Of a stretch of 64,000 nucleotides of DNA, positions 42,672 to 53,809 are shown piece by piece (positions within the stretch are counted from its first letter, which is position 1; each line of letters starts with the position of its first letter). This stretch comes from Kingdonia uniflora (Eukaryota > Streptophyta > Magnoliopsida > Ranunculales > Circaeasteraceae). Position numbers and translations under genes: made by a program. The notes below the pieces were generated by a model, which was not told the origin of the DNA, did not search any database, and saw only the letters and a program-made list of their open reading frames with translations. The DNA lies in the NCBI GenBank assembly GCA_014058105.1, contig JACGCM010001655.1, positions 1,612,001 to 1,676,000 on the forward strand, given 5' to 3'.

Positions 42672-43143
42672 TGATCCAGGAGGATCTAATGTGTTTTGAA
42701 GAATTGTCAATGTCGTTCGAACGCCTTTCAGTGTCGTTCGAACGAGTTGGCATGTCCTCTAGAATTTGGCCCAGAGGCATATTTTCGTTCGAACTAGTTT
42801 GGGTTCGTTCGAACGAGTTGTCGAACGACTATCGTAATTCCAGTTCTAGTATAAGAGTTTTAAATACCTATTAGAGTTGGATTAGAGTTGGGTTTCGATT
42901 TGGGTTGTAACTTAGACTTGTAACCTCTATAAAAGGGCAAGCCTAGGCTAGAGATAATTATCTATAGTTTAGATCATTGCTCTAGGTTAGATTTGTTAGA
43001 GTTCAGAGATTAAGAACTTAGGGTTTAGAGTTTCGTTTTTAATTACTCGATTCAGTAATTAGATCTCTTTATTTATCCCAGAAAATAGAGTTCCTCTGTT
43101 CTTCTACTAACCTATTTTGCTTTCCTCTTCGTATTGTGGATTA
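42672..43143 (+). repeat. 5' LTR of the deleted chromovirus
   Basis: It carries five TTCGAAC palindromes or near-palindromes at about 42713-42825, a TATA-like 'ctataaaagggcaagcc' at about 42926 and a polyadenylation-type end. It is almost the same sequence as the right LTR. Confidence 0.92.
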
Positions 43144-43147
43144 AGCG

Positions 43148-44104
43148 GTGGGAGCGCGATTGTTTTTTAGAGACGTCTGGAGTTATTTCGGGCTCCCTTC
43201 TTCTATTATTTCTGATAGGCATAGCCACTTTTTGGGGCATTCCTGGAGATCGTTATGGGGTATAATGGACACTAAGTTGAAAAGAAGTACCGCTTTTCAT
43301 CCGCCAAAAGACGGGAAAACAAAGGTCGTTAACCGCACTTTGGTACATTTATTACGGGGATTCCATTCTAAGCATCCTAAGACTTGGGATGAGAGTTTAC
43401 CATATCTTCAGTTTGCGTTCAACCAGGGGATTCATGGTTCTACATTGAAGTCTTCTTTTGAAGTTTGTTTGGGGTACTTGCCGCAAAGCCCTTTTGATTT
43501 GGCATTGAGTCTTGGCGACAAGACAGTGTCAGGGAAGGAGGAAGAGGAGCAGGTTAAAGCTCAGTGTTTCATTGAGAAGATCAGCAAGGTTCATGAGGTG
43601 GTTGAAGCTCAGTTGAAGAAGACTCAAGCAAAGTATAAGGCTCGCCACGACAAGCATCGGGTTGAGTGTACTTTTCTTGAGGGTGACCCCGTTTGGTTGC
43701 ATTTGGGTAAAGAATGGCTTAAGGGGGAAGGTAAGAAGCTCAAACCTATCCGTTATGGCTTATTTTTGATACTCAAGATGATTGGTGACAATGCATTCCA
43801 GTTGGATTTGCCACCTTTCATGAAGATGTATTCGGTGATTAATGCCGAGCATTTGAAGCTGTTTGAGCCATCTCTTTTGGATGAAGACTCTGCAATCGAT
43901 ACTCACCTACCGTCAGTTGATGACTTATGGATGGAAAAAGAAGATGCATTGCCGGAGGATGGTATTCTAGAGCGGAAGGTTCATACTACAAGACGGGGTG
44001 CTATTGATTCGTTCCGAGTTGGGAAGAAGGGTCAGCTGCCGAGTAAGTCAAAGTGGTACAACAAGAAATTGGGCATCGCCACATTCCCACATCTCCAGTT
44101 CTAG
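43148..44104 (+). pseudogene. chromovirus integrase C-terminal part with chromodomain
   Basis: An open frame of 318 codons without an ATG of its own at the start. Residues 1-65 are the end of the catalytic core: SSIISDRHSHFLGHSW (second Asp) and DGKTKVVNRTLVHLLRG. In that block the position of the catalytic Glu (normally DGQTEVVNRTL) is Lys. The first catalytic Asp is missing by deletion. Residues about 180-235 form the GPY/F-type module (GDPVWLHLGKE, KPIRYGLFLILKMIGDNAFQ). Residues about 270-310 (ILERKVHTTRRGAIDSF, GKKGQLPSKSKWYN) look like a chromodomain. It is the longest open frame of the window, but it lacks a start and two catalytic residues. Confidence 0.9.
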
Positions 44105-44142
44105 CTTGAGCATGAGCTCAAGGCCCCTAAAGGGGGGAGCCA

Positions 44143-44582
44143 TGATCCAGGAGGATCTAGTATATTTTGAAGAATTGTCAATGTCGTTCGAACGAGTTGG
44201 CATGTCCTCTGGAATTTGGCCCAGAGGCATATTTTTGTTCGAACGAGTTTGGATTCATTCGAACGAGTTGTCGAACGACTATCGTAATGCCAGTTCTAGT
44301 ATAAGAGTTATAAATACCTATTAGAGTTGGATTTCGAGTTGGATTGTAACTAGGACTTGTAATCTCTATAAAAGGGCAAGCCTAGGCTAGAGTTAATTAT
44401 CTAGAGTTTAGATCATTATTCTAGGTTAGATTTGTTAGAGTTTAGAGATTAAGAACTTAGGGCTTAGAGTTTCGCTTGCAATTACTTGATTCAGTAATTA
44501 GATCTCTTTATTTATCCCAGAAAATTAAGTTCCTCTAATCTTTTACATACCTATTTTGCTTTCCTCTTCGTATTGTGGATTA
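44143..44582 (+). repeat. 3' LTR of the deleted chromovirus
   Basis: It is collinear with 42672-43143 apart from two short deletions, near the second palindrome and near 'ttagagttggatt'. It is followed by GTTGG and the Athila gag sequence. Confidence 0.92.
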
Positions 44583-45300
44583 GTTGGATCCAACTCCAAT
44601 GGTATTACGTCCCTTTTCTTGTATATCTTTTTCTCTCATGGTTCCCCAGGTTTGCAATTTTTCAGTCCTCTCTTCTTAGAAGTCCAAACCCTCTATATCA
44701 TCCTTATCCGTGAATTTTCCTAAGCAAAAGGATTATATAGTTTGCTTGGTTTCAGCATCTAATCTATCGTAAAGATTTTTAGTTAGGACCCATGAGTCGA
44801 TACCATTATGAAGGCACTATAGGATTGACCCTTTATATCTCTCTAGATAATCCTTTAAGCTTTCCCCATCAAGTTGGGTAATACTAAGAATGGCCCTACG
44901 AAGGGTATTAGTTTTCTCAAGCGAAAAAAACTTCTTGTAAAAGACTTCAGTAAGAATCTCAAAACTCGTGATGGATTTAGGCCATAGAGATTGAAGCAAG
45001 CTCTTAGCCTTTCCTAATTGATAAAATGGAAATAAAATTAGTTTCATGGCCTCAACTTCTTTGTCACTCCTATACCTTTGGAGAAACATTAAATCATTAA
45101 AATCTCGTACATAGGCATATGGGTTCTCATCCTCTCTTCCTGAGAATTTTGGCAATGAATTGATATGCGCATTTTTAATTTCAAATTACCCAGTGATAGG
45201 AGGTAAAACAATGCATGAAGCACGATTTGTCATTTTTGGAAACATATGATCTTTGAGTGGGACCCGTACAGGTTCCAGACCATTTACATTATTCTCATTT
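44583..45300 (-). pseudogene. Athila-type element, piece 4: gag N-terminal part
   Basis: The frame 45155-44817 on the - strand reads MPKFSGREDENPYAYVRDFN, MKLILFPFYQLGKAKSLLQS, SITSFEILTEVFYKKFF and LDGESLKDYLERYKG. This is the capsid-like gag domain (LFPFSL..KAK.WL.SL, GESL...W.R). The conserved Trp residues of that domain are replaced. Upstream of 45155 the reading continues in broken form to about 45300. The 5' UTR and LTR of this element should lie further right but are not recognisable. Confidence 0.85.
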
Positions 45301-47077
45301 TCATGAACATCTCCTATCTCCAATAATTAGGGTAGAAAACTAAACGGATTGAGCAAAGAAATTGAACTCGGATCGAGTCTCAATGGAGATATGTGTAACG
45401 TAAAGTTTTCTAACTCACCCTCAACATGAAAGAGTTCCCTACGGGTCTGGCTTGTATGATCTCTAGTATTAATGGAAATTGGAATCTCTTGATGGGCTCA
45501 CTCGCCTAACTCAATGTGGATCGCAATATTAATTAGGTTAGATTCTTGAAACCTCTCAAGATGACACTCAGGTACTCGAGACCATTCTTTCATAAACTAT
45601 TAGAAGTACGCACAATGATAATCAGGTAAAAATGAGCTACACAAAATAAACACAGCAACTGTCAACCAAAGGTCAAATACTTCCTCCGTCTAGTAAACGA
45701 CCCCACCTTGGAATAAAGGGGTTCCAATTGTAGAAGACCTTGAATGGTAATTCGATGTAAATTGGGTGTCAATTACATGAGGTAATCCCTTGCTTTAATA
45801 TTTTTAGATAGGCCTCATTTATGGTTAAGTTATGAACCCAGTATTAGGGTTCTGTTGCTCCTATTCCTGATTGTGAATCGGTTCGTACGTTGAGTTGTTT
45901 TTGATCGTTTTAGGAATAACTCGCATGCAGTTCCAGTCACCTAGAAGCGCCTGTACTGAAAGGTGGGGCAAACCACTTAGAATCACTTTTCCACACTAGT
46001 TATGTTAGGGAACGTACTTCCTCCAGACACATGTAGCCACTTATCTGGGTTCTTAATGAGCGTGTTCAAAAAATATAAAACCATGCCGTAACCCCCCGGG
46101 GTCTGAGTATGCGATGCCACACACGAGTGATGAAATCCTACTTTTTGTTTACCCTTTATTTAATGTTGAAATTTAAATTGCACAATCATCAGGTACATGA
46201 ACAAAAATTGGCTACTTCGCAGGAGGGTGATAGAAGAATGTACATGCAGGGTGGCCTTTTTAAGGGCTCGTTGTTTACCCCGATGACACCGCTGAGATGG
46301 CACATCCGGATTCTCTGGCTCAAGTAGGCATTATAGAGAGGTCCTCCCTGGATGTGGGTTCCAATATAGTGCCATTGCCTTAATTACAACTTTTCACTCA
46401 AATTATAATGATTATCCTTACTACAAGTCACTAAAAGAGAGGAGACAAACGCAAAAAATAACACAATAAGATCTAAAATACTAAACAATAGTGTTCCTCT
46501 CTTGATGTTCTCTAATTGCTAAGTAAGAGTGATAATAGGCCATTATATCTTGAAGCCAACGTCAGCAACAGTAGCTCCATATCTCCTAGCTTCAGACTTT
46601 TTTTTGCTTGTTGTAATGATGCTCCATTATCCAATTTGTCACGCATGTAATGATATAGTGCTTAACATTATTGAAGGATACTAGGTGTCGCTATTAGATG
46701 TTTTTTTTAATCTTTTTTTAGGCCTACATGCAATATTAAAAATATTAGCACAACTGTTCCAAATAAAATGTGCAATGTTCTATAACTAGTATTATCGCTA
46801 AACAGTGGGGAGACCGACGTGATGATTTTTTAAAAACCATAAAAGCGTGCCTTCGACACTACGCCTCTTTAGTTGTGTTCCTTCAACACTACCCAAATAA
46901 AACTTGTATAAAATTGTCTATAAGTAAAACATTGATTTTATGCTTTTAACACAACCATCTCGAAACTCGTTCAATTTCATAAGAAAAATTGCAATTGGTA
47001 TTCTAGATTTTACAAAAGTTAACAACATTTCCCCCGTTTTAACAGACTTTAAATCCACATGCAAATTATTTTCACAC
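45300..47077. other. unassigned region, possibly decayed 5' end of the Athila-type element
   Basis: I looked for an LTR start, a PBS (TGGCGCC or TGGTATCAG on either strand) and coding motifs and saw none. The left part (45300-46400) has the base composition and scattered stops of a decayed retroelement leader. From 46400 it becomes very AT-rich, without recognisable content. Confidence 0.35.
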
Positions 47078-47270
47078 ACCTGTATACCAATCAAAATAAA
47101 TTGGGCAACATTTTCTATGTTTTATAGGCTATCATTTCATAAACCTGCATAACAATCGTAGAAAACTGAGCAACACTTGAATATTTTATAGACTATTATA
47201 AACAACCTGCATATCATTTATAAACATGTATAACAATCATTCGACACAACTACACTATATAACATGCACA
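47078..47270. repeat. imperfect tandem repeat, about 63-bp period
   Basis: 'acctgcataacaatc' and variants start at 47078, 47143 and 47205. Each of the first two is followed by 'gggcaaca..t' or 'gagcaacacttgaa' and 'attttataga/gttttatagg'. The third is partial. Confidence 0.6.
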
Positions 47271-47977
47271 AAAACATTTTTATGCCATGTCTTAAGCTTT
47301 TTATAATATCAAATAACTCAAATCAAAAAAATAACATAAACGATATAGTTCGTTATTACAATATAAAGAAGACAGAAAATAATGCAGCAAAAAAGACTAA
47401 ATTCAAATATTACAACTTCAAAACTGCAAATATTTGTAACGACCTATCGTACTCATGCATCTTAAATGGTAATGACAAATGTATACCTGGTTTTCCCCTG
47501 TAAGTATTGTAAATAAATTTAACAGTCATTCAAAAATCAACTTGAATCTAAAAAAAATATGTGATGCTCATTGGTCTTACCAAATAATGGGTGTACATAA
47601 TTTAGCCAATTACGCAACTTGGCACACACTTACACGAAACTATAGACATTACTAATACAATGCATGTATCTTTAACCAAATAACCATTTACTAGATCTAT
47701 GAACTCACCAAGTCTAAAGAATCTCTGCCGACCCCACTTAGTAGAAATGGAGCATCCAAACTATTTACATATCACAGAACCAATAAGAAAATGCTTGTTT
47801 CCACTATCTGCATGTCCTATCAAAAAAGACGAATTAGTGTGAGGGCCATGGTCGATCATGTAAGATTTATCATCAGGCATCTCTAGAGATGCCAAGATTT
47901 TTATCTCAAAACTGTCATAGTATGCACATGAATAACTCTTAATTCAAACTATTTTCCTTTTCCTTTTTAATTAACAG

Positions 47978-48356
47978 ACAAGGACTCGATCACACCACCT
48001 GCATCGAAGAAGGTTAGTCACAAGTTTTCAGACTTGTTGACTTTCAACGGACCTGCGCTCGAAAGAATCAATGGCAGACTTGCAATGATAGGATTTGTTG
48101 CTGCCATTACAGTGGATTTGGTGAGAGGTGATTACTTGGTAGCTCAATTGGCAAATGGAGGACTTTCGTGGTTCGTGGGGACTTTGGTCATACTGTCTTT
48201 TGCATCTTTAGTTCCTTTATTCAAAGGTATAAGTGTTGAATCGAAATCAGATGAAGTAATGACGTCCAGCACAGAGATGTGGAATGGTAGATTGGCCATG
48301 CTGGTTTAGTGGCTTTGATTTTGACAGAATATGTTAATGGTGGCGCACTTGTTTAA
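47978..48356 (+). pseudogene. early light-induced protein (ELIP) exon 3, frameshifted
   Basis: A T-rich tract ending TTTTTAATTAACAG (acceptor at 47977) precedes the exon. It reads PPASKKVSHKFSDLLTFNGP, then ERINGRLAMIGFVAAITVDL (first chlorophyll-binding helix with the ELIP pattern), LSWFVGTLVILSFASLVPLF (second helix), GISVESKSDEVM, and the third helix starting EMWNGRLAML. After ML one base is missing. The direct frame ends at TAG, while the shifted frame gives GLVALILTEYVNGGALV and a stop at 48354. ELIPs are thylakoid proteins that bind pigments under light stress. No transit-peptide exons are visible upstream. The intron border shows that this is a genomic relic, not a retrocopy. Confidence 0.9.
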
Positions 48357-48359
48357 TAA

Positions 48360-49050
48360 TAACTCAAATACATAACATCTACTGGAAAAAATAGTTTTAT
48401 GATCGAGCTTTTCAGGATTCATTTATGGGATTACGTACAGGGAACAACTGTTTAACTATACTCTAAAATGTTATAATATGAAGTCCAAATTTCACAAAAG
48501 ATAACTCTTACTCTTTTTACTGCAAGATATATTTGAACTGCTTTCTTTACGACATTATCTATCGAAAATATGAGCAACATATCATCTGCTTATCTTTTTT
48601 TTTATTTTTCCTATCATTCAGTCATCAACCATACCTCCATTATTTTTGTATTATAAACAGTTTCTCGTATTCCTTCAATGTTGTTCTTAAATCAAATCCA
48701 TTCTAAAACTTAGATCACTTCCATAATAATACTTAAACTCAATTTTTTACCTTTTTAAGCTATGAATTGATTTTGCACATGAAACCAATTCTTTCAGTTC
48801 TGCCGTACTAAATTACCTGCCGGTTGCTAAATGGACTCATGAACCATTTGAATTACCAGTAAACTAGCTAACAAATAAACATGAAATCCTAATCAAATTT
48901 AAAAGAAATATATGAAGAGACGAGAACAAAAACATGTAAAATACTTGAGGAGCCAAAAAAATGCAACTTCTTCATGATAGCAATATTGAAGACGAGCAAA
49001 GAATAATATGAATATATAATGCTATACAAAATTTTCAGGGCATTATACCC
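48360..49050. other. AT-rich spacer between ELIP relic and the next reading frame
   Basis: Nothing recognised on either strand. Its first part would be the 3' flank of the ELIP exon. Confidence 0.5.
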
Positions 49051-49059
49051 AGAAAATCA

Positions 49060-49293
49060 TTAAGCTCTTTCTTGTGCTGCCTCTTCAACCCTTGTCAGTA
49101 TCTGACAACTAGGAATTCGTATTTGTTCCATTGCGGTGTCATTTGTGGTCAGTGAGTCTCTTGGTACTCCACTTTGGGCAGTCAGTGAGTCTCTTGATAC
49201 TCCACTTTGGGCAGTATCATTTTCATTCCTTTGTTCGTAAGAGACATTAGTTTCCCACAAGCAACAATCATATCTTGTAGAGGTGGATGACAT
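49060..49293 (-). other. short frame with a two-copy 33-bp repeat, unidentified
   Basis: A 77-codon frame on the - strand contains AQSGVSRDSLT followed by AQSGVPRDSLT. It is encoded by two 33-bp direct copies (about 49147-49212, 'cagtgagtctcttg.tactc' then 'cactttgggcag'). It lies downstream of the homoserine kinase fragment on the same strand but shows no similarity to that enzyme. Whether it was ever coding is unclear. Confidence 0.35.
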
Positions 49294-49436
49294 TTAGAGT
49301 AAAGAGGCCGACATTTGGAGGAAGTTTAAATTTCACACAGAAACTCAACAAATGTATCTTCAAGAAGTAAGAACCAGTTACTTGCTAAGAGCTCTCGGAC
49401 TCATTAGGCAATACTCCAAAAAATCCCAGATGTTTA

Positions 49437-49690
49437 AACCAAGGAAGTCGAACCCAGGGCCGAGGTTTACCACTGTTGCAGGTGCGAAGGATCTGACAGA
49501 GGTAAAGAGTGGTAAAAGTTCATGTTTTAGGGTTTTGGTTGGGAAAGTAGAAGAGTTGTTGTTGTTGTTGTTGTTGTAGCATTTGAGCAGGGTTTGGGAA
49601 CGAGAGATTTGGGGATTGAAGTTCGATTTGGTGATTGGTTTTGGGGAAAATTAAAAGAGTTTTGAATTGGGATTGATTGCAAATCGCCAT
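49437..49690 (-). pseudogene. homoserine kinase, N-terminal fragment
   Basis: On the - strand an ATG at 49690 (MAICNQSQFKTLL) opens a Ser/Asn/Gln-rich, transit-peptide-like region with a CAA run (49577-49555). After one frame change the mature start reads LFTSVRSFAPATVVNLGPGF then DFLG. S.V.SFAPATVANLGPGFDFLG is the signature beginning of plant homoserine kinase, a GHMP kinase that phosphorylates homoserine in plastids for threonine synthesis. Similarity stops abruptly after FLG (about 49437), well before the ATP-binding Pro-x-x-x-Gly-Leu-Gly-Ser-Ser loop, so the rest of the gene is missing. A CT-rich leader (49700-49870) looks like the genuine 5' UTR. The transit-peptide frame and the mature frame do not connect. 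Confidence 0.85.
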
Positions 49691-49950
49691 TAGAAACTCT
49701 AGAAATCCAAATCGGTATGGATTTAGAGAGAAGAAGGATTAAGGAAAAATTCCAATTCAAGAGAAGAAGGATTAGGGCAAAATTCAAAATCCCCAAATCT
49801 GATCAAGAGAGAAGAAGGATCTAGAATGAAGAGGGAAGAGCGAGATCGCCAGAAAGAAGAGAGACACTAAAATTACAATTTTTGGCCTTGCTAAACTTTT
49901 AAAGGGAGGGGGATTTGCATCAGATTTAGGTAAACTTCAATGGACGTAGC

Positions 49951-49958
49951 TGACGTCA
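49951..49958. promoter_or_regulatory. TGACGTCA palindrome upstream of the homoserine kinase fragment
   Basis: A perfect bZIP-type site (C-box/CRE core) in 'gtagctgacgtcaggaac'. It lies about 260 bases upstream of the fragment's ATG and beyond its CT-rich leader. It could be left from the original promoter, but a single 8-base site may also be chance. Confidence 0.4.
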
Positions 49959-50247
49959 GGAACTCCCTTTCCCATCACCAGAATATCTATCGCAAATAAG
50001 ACCTCCTACCGTTGGTTTTGATGAGAGCATCAATAGCAGCCTATATTTGTTCCCTTCTTTATCTTCTTTAACCACTGACATACGACAAAAAACCTCAAAC
50101 AAGAAAAAATAAAAAATAAAAACTAAACTAAGAATATTTTTATGTTACGGAAGCTAAAAGGAATGCTTTAAACTTAAGGAAAACAAAAGCTACAAAAAAG
50201 AAAATAAAGAAAACACAATTAAAACCGATCTTTAATTACCATTCAGA

Positions 50248-50263
50248 AACGGCAACGACGCCA
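50248..50263 (-). other. primer binding site of an LTR element (tRNA-Asp type)
   Basis: On the - strand TGGCGTCGTTGCCGTT. The plant tRNA-Asp complement begins TGGCGCCGTTGCCG, so one mismatch in 14. It lies two bases from TG of the LTR-like block at 50266, so the element reads leftward. No gag follows; homoserine kinase relic sequence comes instead. Confidence 0.7.
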
Positions 50264-50265
50264 TT

Positions 50266-52530
50266 TGATAATACCATATAAAATTGGGATGCGGAATATA
50301 GGAAATTTAGATTGTCGTTCACTTTCCGAAGGTAACTAAATATAGCTCAAAAAAATTGTATTATGAAAAACAATGATAAATTAGCAAGACGTACATTTAT
50401 GACGATTATTAAGAGAGCTAAGGCTTGGATTTCACCACCACCTTTAGCATTCGATCTAGATTTAACTATGAATTCCCAACTCATGAAGATTTAATAATAA
50501 CAACGCAAAAGTAATTCATCATTTTTTGTAAAAGAATAATTTTACAATCTCATAATATTTGAATCAAATAATAATTAAAAACACACACCATTAAAGACAT
50601 TGTTAAATATGCCGGGTTAATCAATATCTCATTAAGAAAATATACATCATAAGAGTTCAAATTATTTAGAATATGCAAACTTTGTGTGATTAAGGTTAAT
50701 ATGAATTATACCACTAGAAAATAACCCATTAAACCGATTTAATCAATATAAAGAAAATGAATTTAACAATAAGCTCATAAGGGAGTTCTTTGTCAAAACA
50801 TAGATTAAATACTAATAATGGTGGTTACATCCTCACCTTAGGGAGGATTTAGCCGACCATTAATATAACAAAGATAAATAAATATAGGTGAGAAAAGATT
50901 AAGTGAAACAAAAATAATTATCTTTATTAACTTTGAACTAAAACTTATAAAATGAAGATGCTCCAAGATAAAGATCATATACTACAACTGCAATGTAACT
51001 AAGATAACCCCGCATATGAGTTAGAAAACAACACGACATAAGAGACGAGAACAAAAATATAGACTAACTACCATCTATGATTCATGACTAATATTATGCA
51101 AATGATTTAGGTATGATGCACGATTAAAAGATATGGATACAAAACAAAATAAATTTACGGGATATTACATATTCCCTTCTATCTCTTACAATGGTCACAA
51201 GATCTTAAAATTGGACGATCATTCATGGTCAAGACCACTTCTTTTATAGATGAAGGAGCGGGTTACATGTTTAGTAAGAGATTATTTTCATCAAATAAAA
51301 TATAATCGAATTTTAGAATTCATTCAGAAATAAATACTCAGTATAAATATCTAAAAAAGTTCCATAAAATATCTTCACATCTTGGAAACTTCTCCAAAAA
51401 CTTTTAGAATTTTTGGGCGAATATAAACCTGCCTGCTTGTCACATCCATAGCTTTTATTTTCTTGAAGATTTTATTCTCAGTAAAATATTCATTATACTC
51501 AATAAAATCTTCTAAGTCATAATAAAATATTATCAATATGTCAAATATTCTCTTAATTTTCTCTTGAGATTTGTTTTCTATTAGAGATGATCTGAGTTAT
51601 AGCTCAAATAGGTACTTTTCTCCAATAGTTGTAGCTTTAACACTTAAATTTAGATTTTTTTACACATAACCTGAAACTATAATAAATCAATACTGAATCT
51701 TTTTATAAATAAAATGAAGTCTAGAACCCTTAAATAAGTAGGGTAAAATGAACATTTTTACATGCCCATCAACGAGCCAAGCAGTTCACAACGAATGAGA
51801 TATCGGGTCTAGTATACCCGGCTAAGTAAAGCAAAACACTGATTGCTCTTAAATAAAGTGCATCGGCCTTAGAAGTTCCTCCCCCTCATCAGGAGTGTGT
51901 TGACTAGTTTTTTGGTTGGTAAACCTCACCAATACTTAGGTAAGGAGACAATGATTTTTCTATAAGTAAAGACTACAACGCAATAGATTTTATGTGAAAA
52001 CTTAGTAAAACCACGACTTCGAAGAGGATTTTATGATGTGAATCAACAATGTGCTAATCTTTCATGCTTTCAAAGAGATTAGGTTGATTGGTATAACGGA
52101 AAGTACAAAAGGATCCCCTATTGGCATATGCTCTGCCTGTATTTATAGTGGATATAGTTAGATACAAATAATATTTCTTCCAAAGTTATAGGAGGTGGGC
52201 GAACTTCATGAAGCACGTGCAATGGCTATATTTGACCAAGTATAACGGCTACTGTAGAGGGTTGAGATCTATAGTTGTTGACTTGACATCTTCTAGAATA
52301 ATTAAATACCCTCGACGTGGCTCTAATAACATCTTTTTATTGAATTAGGGAAATATACTACTACAATCGCCCCATTCTCGATATAATTACTTGTTATTGT
52401 GTCAAAAAGAATATTTTAGAAGTATATATTGCATTTAGACGTTGTAGGGATGTCACTAGAGCAGGTGGAAGTTGAAGTTGATCATTGGTTATGGTATGAC
52501 ATTTTTATAGACGATGTGCATGAGATATAA
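50266..52530 (-). repeat. large LTR-like block, left copy
   Basis: The block starts TGATAATACC next to a PBS. Its part from 50400 to about 52530 is nearly identical to 57200-59330. On the - strand CTATAAATACAGGCAGAGC (52148-52130) is a good TATA region, giving a short U3 (about 380 bases) and a long R-U5. The right border is not sharp: similarity to the other copy fades after 'gcatgagat'. I call it an LTR from the PBS, TATA position and duplication. Protein evidence for the family is lacking here. Confidence 0.65.
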
Positions 52531-53147
52531 CTGTTGTTATTGCCTGATTAAGAACTTATATTTTGTCGCTAATAACTGTTGCAAAAAATGAAGTCGTTAT
52601 TGTTATCTACAGTTATAAATGTTTTATTTTTGAGACATATAAATATGTCATTATTTTTAAAAAATACGACAATTATATGTGTCGCTCTTTTTGTCGTTTC
52701 AATGAGATAAAAGTCGTTTAGTTTTAAAATAAACGACAAAAATATATGCCGCATTTTATGAATTAAAACGACAATAATATATGTTGATTTTTCTTTCGTG
52801 AATTTAAAAAAAGAAAACAAATATATATGTTGTTCTTCAAGAAATCCAACCATTGTATGTGTCATTTTTTTTTTGTCATTATATCAGAAAGAGACTTTAC
52901 AATTAAGCATACACGACTTAGAGATATGTCGTTTTTTAGAACAAATACATTTTTTTTAATTGAATGGAATACCATATTTTTCCATTCACCTAGACAATGC
53001 TCTTACAAAAATATAAACATTTAACCAAATTATTCCAAGATAAACTATATCATTAAAAATCTCCAAAAATGTGTCTCGAAATAGCTTTCAATTTTGCATA
53101 AAAGAAATAACATGCATTAATCAAATAAGCACGGTACAACTTTTATC

Positions 53148-53734
53148 TCAAACTATGATCTCACCAGCGACAACATCCTCAAGGGGTCCATCTTCTATTA
53201 CATGAACGATCTCATCTATTAATATATTATAGAAATCGTGCAAAGCTCTTCCACCTTGCTGAAGAGTTCCATAAGCAACTATAACACGATACCAGTCTGA
53301 TAACTTACATGACCTTGGCGGAACCAGCATGGACTGACGATATACGTTAGCAAATGGTGAACACCCAGCCAACAGATAATTAAAATTGCATATAAGCATT
53401 CAAATATAATGACATAATAATTTATGATAAGCAATCATAGCATAAATAATATATAAGTCAATACCCGAGATAAAGTTTTGATGTCAGAAGTACGACGCTT
53501 TTGTAACTCACGAGAACCTCGAGATTCGAATAATGCGAACCTCTTTTCAAGTTGCTTTCATGCATTGGCCTTAAAAACCAGTTGTTCCCCAAGAGACTTC
53601 AATTGAGATTGTAAATTCGTGTTTGTCACCTTTTCATTTGCAAGCTTCATTCTGATAGGTAGTGTACTCTCCAATTCGGCACTGGACATATCACCAAAGC
53701 CCATTATGTAACCGCTTTTATCTTTTCCAAACAC
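53148..53734 (-). pseudogene. CACTA-associated protein (Transposase_24-like C-terminal exons)
   Basis: After an acceptor GTACAG the exon 53734-53465 reads VFGKDKSGYIMGFGDMSSAE, LESTLPIRMKLANEKVTNTN, LQSQLKSLGEQLVFKANA. Then comes one TGA stop, a heptad-like KQLEKRFALFESRGSRELQK and a GTATTG donor at 53464. The pattern 'VFGKDK.G...G.G......L' followed by a coiled coil is that of the plant En/Spm Transposase_24 family. A second exon (about 53355-53148) has SDWYRVIVAYGTLQQGGRAL and a IVHVIEDGPLEDVV block, like the C-terminal domain often attached to it. Protein similarity is by eye. The first exons are not found. Confidence 0.68.
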
Positions 53735-53809
53735 CTGTACATCAAAGAGCAACTCAATTACAAAATACCATTTTAGTAAATAAATATAGTAAAAATTACA
53801 ATAAAACAA

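Larger units (their letters stand above)
42672..44582 (+). mobile_element. internally deleted chromovirus (Ty3/gypsy), 1.9 kb, with target duplication
   Basis: There are two LTRs of 472 bp (42672-43143) and 440 bp (44143-44582), starting TGATCCAGG and ending TGGATTA, where CA has decayed to TA. They are flanked by GTTGG on both sides (42667-42671 and 44583-44587). Between the LTRs only the end of integrase and the polypurine tract AAAGGGGGGAGCCA (44129-44142) remain. Gag, protease, RT and RNase H are gone. Two small deletions account for the shorter right LTR. Confidence 0.93.

Noticed and set aside
47264..47503. 79-codon + strand frame rich in Asn and Lys
   Set aside because: Low-complexity AT-rich translation next to a small tandem repeat. 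Nothing supports a gene.
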